Origin: Streblospio benedicti
Taxonomy: Eukaryota; Annelida; Polychaeta; Spionida; Spionidae
Length of the DNA: 64,000 nt
Direction of reading: 5' to 3'
NCBI GenBank assembly: GCA_019095985.1
Contig: CM032665.1
Location: forward strand, 39,173,639-39,237,638
Below, piece by piece: positions 58,600-64,000 of the stretch (the first letter of the stretch is position 1; every line of letters begins with the position of its first letter). The notes under the pieces are model-generated. The model saw only the letters and a program-made list of their open reading frames with translations. It was not told the origin of the DNA and made no database searches. Position numbers and translations under genes: made by a program.

Positions 58600-61500
58600 A
58601 TGGAAACAAGAAAACGTGTGTCAGTTAGTTTTCAGGGTGATGATGATGTCCTTCAACACATAGTTCCAATCAACGAAACTAAGAAACGTAAGAGGGTGTA
58701 TGATATTTTTAGACTCTGGCATTTAATATAATTATAGTTTAAAATCTAAGACCCAATAGAGTAAGTTGCACAGACTTTGTCAGTGACAGTGTGACTTGAA
58801 TTTGAGTGAATACTCCGCAGCCATCAATTTTTTATGATTATAGCCGAGGGAGGCCACGTGGTGTTGGTACATGGACCTCCAGAGGCAGGCTAGGTAGCCT
58901 ACTGAGCCTCGATGTTGTGGAGGGATCACACTAACTATAGTTTTCAAACTAGGTGAGTTCTTTTTACGTGCAGAGGGGTGGCTTTCCTCTACAAAGGGAC
59001 ACGCCTTTTAATGAGGCTTCCGAACCTCGGGCTTGGTATCGCCACCGTCTTGTATGATATACTAGACAGCAGCGTCAGCAGCGACACGCTGTGTGGAAAT
59101 TGGGAGTACAGTGGCAGACGCACAACGTAACCCTTTGGCGCCACGAAGTCTGCCGAGGCCGGGGCGCGAACTTACGACGCAGGAAACTCCTGTTTGTCGG
59201 TCGTACGCACTAACCACTGTACTTTAACGAAGACCACGACAGTAACTTGTGTTGTAAATTTCTCCTTTTTCACAGAACCCTGGAAACCCAGGTGGTACAT
59301 AGGAATTTTAAAAACTCGTAAAGTTTTGAAGTTTGAAATGTTGTGTAGCTATATATAATTGTAAAATGTTGTTCTGAAACATTGTTTTAAATGCTGTGGT
59401 AAAAACTGAAGCAATACAACAGCTTATGTGTGTGTATTCTGCACAATGAACCAGCCTCTGGTTCTCATAAGGCCTATGTTAGCTTTATCGGCACATGTCA
59501 GACGTAACAGGCCTGCAATGATAACGATCTGAGAAGCATGATGGTGCGATCTGTAACAGCTGGGTTGGAGTGAATTATTGGGATGATTTTCCATCCAACA
59601 TAAGTTTATATCTGCACTATGACAACTGTATTATTCTTTGCAGTACCCAAGACGAACATATACAAAATCACCAAACACATCTAACACATATTGTGATGAA
59701 CAGACTGAATTATTGACATGTATTGTTGCCATGTGTCAACGCTGAACACCCGGTTCTAGACAATGTGACCAAAATCAAATGACTTTTGCATAGCCAGACC
59801 ATTAAATGATAAGGATGACCGTTTGATTATGGATGTTTTATCTTTCATATGGTTAAATTTCCTGAGGGTGCTAACAGAGTTATAGCTAAATCTTGTTTTG
59901 TATGTCATGTAAACATGCCCGCCAGTGAACTCAAACTTTAAATTTATATGGACTGTATCATCTTTATATTAAGACGTACAATAGCATATTTGATATTGTT
60001 GAATGCAGAATTTTATTGACTTTCCAATGAAATTCTCAAAATCAAATGTCAAGTAAAAAATTATTTGGAAATTGATTTTATTAAATCGCCTTGTCATGCT
60101 ACTATGTCATGCATGGACGCATGAGAAAAAAGAGTTGATAAATGCTAGCAGACTGGTCTGTGGAACCATCTGATTGGACCGACGTAATGATGTACAATAA
60201 CGTAATTTTGGTAGTATATTTATGGACAAAATGTATGTGTATCAATCAATAACCTTAAAAAGTCTTTTAGAGTAGACTAAGTTGTTTATAATTAATACAG
60301 GGGGATCTGTATATGACTAGTTCAGTGCTGTAGATTGCGCATAACTACCAAGGGTCAGGGAGACTTATAGTAAAACTTGTACTTTGTGATTGCTGTCCAA
60401 ATACACATTTGTGTAAATGAACATTAAGCATACTTTTTATGACCAGCCCAATAAACTTTTGAAAGTGATACTAGTATGTAAATATGTAGATCTATGTAAT
60501 GTAAATGTAAAAGTTATCCGTTTGCCTTGCAGCTGTCAAGCAATCCCGAGCAAGTTCTAGCCGCTCTAATAAAAGAGTGAGTATCGCACCACAAGAGGAT
60601 TTAGGAGCTGATGATCAAGAAACTGAAGATGATGTTTTCAAGCCATCAAATGGTAACTTTAAAAATATAAAGTTAGCCCTTATGAAATTATGCATTGGTG
60701 AAAGTCCACCAGAGTAGAGACAAATATTAGGCATTTGTCTTTGGTATAGATTATATGTATCAAACTTTGACGTACGGTAAGTGCTGGACAAGTAATCTCT
60801 CATGGTTAACATGTACTTAAACTGATTAATCAGGGACTGTGGTCCTCGTTAGTACAGTGGTTAGAGCGCACAACCAACAAACAGGATTTGCCTGCGTCGT
60901 AAGTTTGCACCCCGGCTTCGGCAGACTTCATATCGCCAAAGAGTTGTGTCGTGCATCTGCTACTGTACTGTCGATTTCCACTTGACGTCATGAGCTCAAA
61001 TCCAAAATCGTCCAATATGCTTCTGAAGGCTACCTGAAATTTTTTAGATGAGCATGATGCAGGGACACAATGTGTCGAGACAACTGAAAAATCAGACTGA
61101 TAGCATTTTTACAAATTTCTAACATGTTACAAATTATTTAAACTGGAAATTTTCTACATAGTTTTGGCTGAAGCTGATGCTGTCAGTGGCAGTGAGGTCT
61201 ACGGTTTCAAAACACCGAAAAAGTCTGGATCCATGACTCTGAAAGGTAAATTTTACTGCTTACACTTGTATTACTAAGTGCGATGATGTGATCAACATCG
61301 TGATTATACTGCACTAGAATATAAGGATATTTATCAACATACCATACATGTTTTTCCAGTTACAATCATGTTCAAGAGACAAGTAAACATATTTCAAAAT
61401 CATCATTGCAGTTAAGAAAATCTCATACTTTTGCACGTGTTGAATAATAGCTTGGATATAGATGGTTTAACATATTGTCGTATTTTCAGCATTCGAATCC

Positions 61501-63805
61501 AAACATCACGAGTTATATGTGAAAACTCTGGTCAAGTTTGATCATTTTGTCTTTCAGCCTCTGAGTCCGCACAGTGCACACCAAGAACTCCCACGACTGT
61601 CGGCACGCCTACGTCCTCTAGAACTCCCAAGTCCATACTCAAAAGATCATCGGCATATCAAGGTGTTAGCCATATATATTGAAGATCGAAAGTAAACTTT
61701 CTATAGATTTCAAAGAATAATTGTATGTTTATAAATCATTGTCTAAATGAGAATTTTTCTCATTGAAGTGGTGCATGAATTTTTTTTAAGCTTTCTAATT
61801 TTTTAAGACTTGGTATGTAAATTGAAATGTTAGATTTATTTTTGTTATAGAAACTGGCCAAACTCCTGTTAGGAAAAGAGGCAAAGTGCGTCAATTGAGA
61901 TTGGCCACAAAAACGCCACAGAGACTGAGAGCACGGAACCCTCAGACAGGTAGCTGGAAAAGGGGTGTCATGTTCATGTTTTCACGCGTCTTTATTTTTA
62001 CTTTTTGGGCTTATACTGATACAAAAAAATGTAATTCCAACTATGAACATTGCATTTGTAAATTTAAAGCTTACTCTAAAGTATGCGTTTAGCCTCATTT
62101 AGCTAAGAATACTTATTCAAATCTTTTGCAAAATATAGTTTTTACTGTAATCTGTTATATAGAGGTCTATATGAGTGATAATGAAGTCTTTGCTTTCAAT
62201 TTGTCTAGATTTCTTTCAATGCTTTTCTGTACTTCATGTTGTGCTAGGACTAGTGCTCTGAGTCGGACTTTCAAATGACCTTCAAGTATCACTAATTTTG
62301 ACCCGACATTTATTGAAAAGTATTCACCTGTGGTTAGTTGTGAAGTAAAAACATATGATGCAAAGACTATTCAAACATGAGGTGCTACTACCTGGGGATC
62401 GGCAAAATATCCCTGCATAGTTGACACGGAAATCTTGTTTGTTTTCATCAAAATACCCTATATACAGTGTGCAACTTTACTGTGACTGTTGCCAATCGCC
62501 TACCTCATGTTCTGGCATGCTAGATATTGTCAGAAAAGCCTTGGGAGACGAATAATATGATATTCCCCTACAAAATATCACAATTTCGTCAGCGCCATGT
62601 AGAAAATCAATGCGGCAGGTGCCCGCTATTTTATTGATCAAACAATTCATGGTAACACCATATAAATATTGCGATAAAACCATGCACCGGCCCTTTCAAA
62701 TATAGTTCAAAGCGACAAATTATGAAATTACTAATAGCACTAGGCTAAACTATTATTGCACCTGGAGGAAACTAGTTCTGATTTTGAATTTTTCAAATGA
62801 CAAAACCATCGATATTAATGGAAAGTCATTGATAATCGCCAATGGTCTGCTGTACGATGATAAATCGATATATACGTTTTATCGTCTGAGTACTACATAG
62901 GACTGCTATTTATTATCATCATTGTGGTAAATGAAGATGTTTAGTTGTTACAGCGTAGAACTTTACAATGCAATATGTGCCAGTACTCTTTTTGCAGCAG
63001 CTGACAGTTCAGGAAGTTCATCTGAGGACAGTTTAGGTTCAGACGATGATGATTCATCCTCTGACAATGAAGCTGGTGGTGTTAGGGCTTCATCATTGCC
63101 GGGGACGCCTACTACAGCTACGAAAAAGCAACATGAAGCAGGCACCAGCACACCGCGGGGAACCAGGAAAGTGGCAGGTGCTATTCTAGAATGTGTTTTG
63201 TTGGGTTTATACCAGCCTCTTATTGTGTGGTATCTAAATTGCTCTACATACTTAAATACGCTGTTTAAATGAATGAAACTTTCAGAATACCAAAAACACA
63301 TCATATTGCTTCTATACATACATACTTGTTAAGCCACTGAGCGTAACCTTTAAGTTTTAAAGCTAGAAAATGAAGTGCTACTAGATCACGATCAATGAGT
63401 CCCAATGTTTACACGATGGGCAACTACCCACCAAGCTCTCAGGAGGATGGGAGCTGGGTTGGTAGTGGCCCATCTCCTTGTAAACATTGAGACTGTGATT
63501 GTGAACGAGATTTCAATACAACACTATTAAGTTTACATTGTGAATGCCTCACCTTGTGAGACATTTTAACACCATGCAACCCACTAACTTAACAGTCTGG
63601 TCAATTTTCCCCCTGCCTCTCAGCTTCAGCAGACACACCTACCCGAGTGCGTGACTCTGCTCCCAGCACACCCACCAGCTTGCGCCGGAAACAGTCCAAA
63701 CCCTCCACTCCCTCCACGGCACCAGCAACGCCCTCAGCTGCAGCAGCCACCCCTGCCACCAAGCGACGGCGAAGACAGGCCAAAGAAGCAGACGAAACGG
63801 TCAAG
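58600..63805 (+). CDS. ORC2: ORC2, origin recognition complex subunit 2 (5' part; continues past window)
   Basis: Exons: 58600-58687, 60533-60652, 61162-61245, 61558-61662, 61851-61949, 62998-63177, 63624-63805; phases agree and 286 codons are covered. The N-terminus 'VSVSFQGDDDVLQHIV' matches the conserved start of animal ORC2 ('VHFVGDDDVLNHI' in human), and 'GSEVYGFKTPKKSG' matches the later 'VYSFQ' motif. The rest is the disordered, basic and Ser/Thr-Pro-rich leader ('TPRTPTTVGTPTSSRTPKS', 'TPTTATKK', 'STPRGTRK', 'ATKRRRRQAKEA'), with many possible CDK sites and a nuclear-localisation-like cluster. The AAA+-like and winged-helix domains should follow outside the window. ORC2 is a core subunit of the complex that marks replication origins and loads MCM2-7. 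The last donor (GTCAAG/GTGTGA) is phase 0. Confidence 0.88.
58845..59245 (-). mobile_element. tRNA-derived SINE (family 1), long copy
   Basis: On the - strand from 59245 it reads 'GTGGTCTTCGTTAAAGTACA', 'GTGGTTAGTGCG' (A-box-like), 'ACAAACAGGAGTTTCCTGCG', 'GTAAGTTCGCGCCCCGGCC' (B-box-like), then 'TCGGCAGACTTCGTGGCGCC'. The head resembles tRNA-Asp ('TCCTCGTTAGTATAGTGG'). A body of about 300 bases follows. It lies in the first ORC2 intron, antisense to the gene. Confidence 0.75.
60838..60995 (+). mobile_element. tRNA-derived SINE (family 1), short copy
   Basis: 'GGTCCTCGTTAGTACAGTGG', 'TTAGAGCGCAC', 'AACAAACAGGATTTGCCTGC', 'GTAAGTTTGCACCCCGGC' and 'TCGGCAGACTTC' match the long copy at 58845-59245 in the other orientation. 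The body is truncated after about 150 bases. It lies in the ORC2 intron after exon 60533-60652. Confidence 0.78.
63185..63354 (+). repeat. Dispersed repeat C, copy 2
   Basis: It begins eight bases after the donor of ORC2 exon 62998-63177 and matches 44701-44868 throughout. See that entry for shared words. Confidence 0.75.
63385..63505. mobile_element. Imperfect 120-base hairpin in ORC2 intron
   Basis: 'ATCACGATCAATGAGTCCCA' with 'ATGTTTACA' at the left pairs with 'TGTAAACAT' and 'TGAGACTGTGATTGTGA' at the right; inward 'ATGGGC'/'GCCCAT', 'ACTACC'/'GGTAGT' and 'AGCTC'/'GAGCT' pair. About 50-base arms with few mismatches. Confidence 0.75.
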
Positions 63806-63885
63806 GTGTGATGGATTGCTGTTGTTGATTTCATTTGAATAGTGGGATTGATTTACAATTACATCGGTTCAAATGCAAAACATGT

Positions 63886-64000
63886 ACGGTAGAAGCTTCT
63901 TTAAACACCACTTGTATAGAAGTCTGACCTTATGTGGTCTCAATAGAAATGTGCTCTCTGTATAGAGGTTCATTTTGTTCTCTACGTAAGGGCTCATGAC
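63886..64000 (+). repeat. pogo-like MITE start, cut by window edge
   Basis: ACGGTAGAAGCTTCTTTAAAC followed by 'CACTTGTATAGAAGTCTGAC' and 'TGGTCTCAATAGAAATGTG' resembles the interior of 22236-22368 and 50046-50176. The right end lies outside the window. Confidence 0.45.

Noticed and set aside
60838-60912. A functional tRNA gene
   Set aside because: The 5' half resembles tRNA-Asp, but the anticodon and acceptor stems do not pair and the same text recurs at 59245 with a SINE body.
1-64000. CRISPR arrays, bacterial operons, rRNA genes
   Set aside because: None seen; spliced genes and repeat content show a eukaryotic nuclear sequence.

Overview
The window is animal nuclear DNA: AT-rich, with short protein-coding exons bounded by GT..AG introns, long 3' UTRs and many short inverted-repeat transposons. 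TACATGTA-type words, a dispersed repeat with a 'GATCCCCTGGGG' core that ends in 'AGGTGAGCTAA', tRNA-derived SINEs and a CR1/Jockey-like LINE remnant all suggest a marine invertebrate. A mollusc or other lophotrochozoan is my best guess, but this is inference from repeat style and not a proven placement.

Five genes are recognisable by homology recalled from the families, and they alternate in strand. (1) CEP70, 3' two thirds, + strand, 1681-6337. (2) SH3BP5 (Rab11 GEF), complete, - strand, 8996-13455. (3) GULP1/CED-6 engulfment adaptor, + strand, 20912-30403, with a candidate alternative last exon at 33964-34677. (4) A CP2/LSF (TFCP2/UBP1) transcription factor, complete, - strand, 39467-55351. 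(5) ORC2, 5' half, + strand, from 58600 to beyond the window. Exon edges were set by hand from splice signals, and codon phase is consistent across every junction within each gene model.

The arrangement is tail-to-tail (CEP70/SH3BP5), head-to-head (SH3BP5/GULP1), tail-to-tail (GULP1/CP2) and head-to-head (CP2/ORC2). In both tail-to-tail pairs the opposing AATAAA signals lie about 40-50 bp apart. These genes share no obvious pathway: centrosome, Rab11 activation, phagocytic adaptor, transcription factor and replication origin licensing. The window therefore looks like an ordinary gene neighbourhood and not an operon-like system.

The most unusual observations are four. A 237-codon tryptophan-led, otherwise disordered reading frame opens exactly at a splice acceptor and could replace the last exon of GULP1. 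A 1,050-nt CP2 exon inserts about 350 low-complexity residues (His, Ser and Gln rich, with an uninterrupted 15-unit CAG tract) between the SAM-like and C-terminal dimerisation regions. CP2 also has tandem donors. Many terminal-inverted-repeat elements are present (pogo-like, piggyBac-like, hAT-like and perfect hairpins), including three placed back to back just upstream of SH3BP5.

The long gene-free stretches are 13.5-20.9 kb, 30.4-33.9 kb, 35.8-39.4 kb, 49.8-54.4 kb (an intron) and 55.4-58.6 kb. They hold these repeats, UTRs, or nothing I can recognise.
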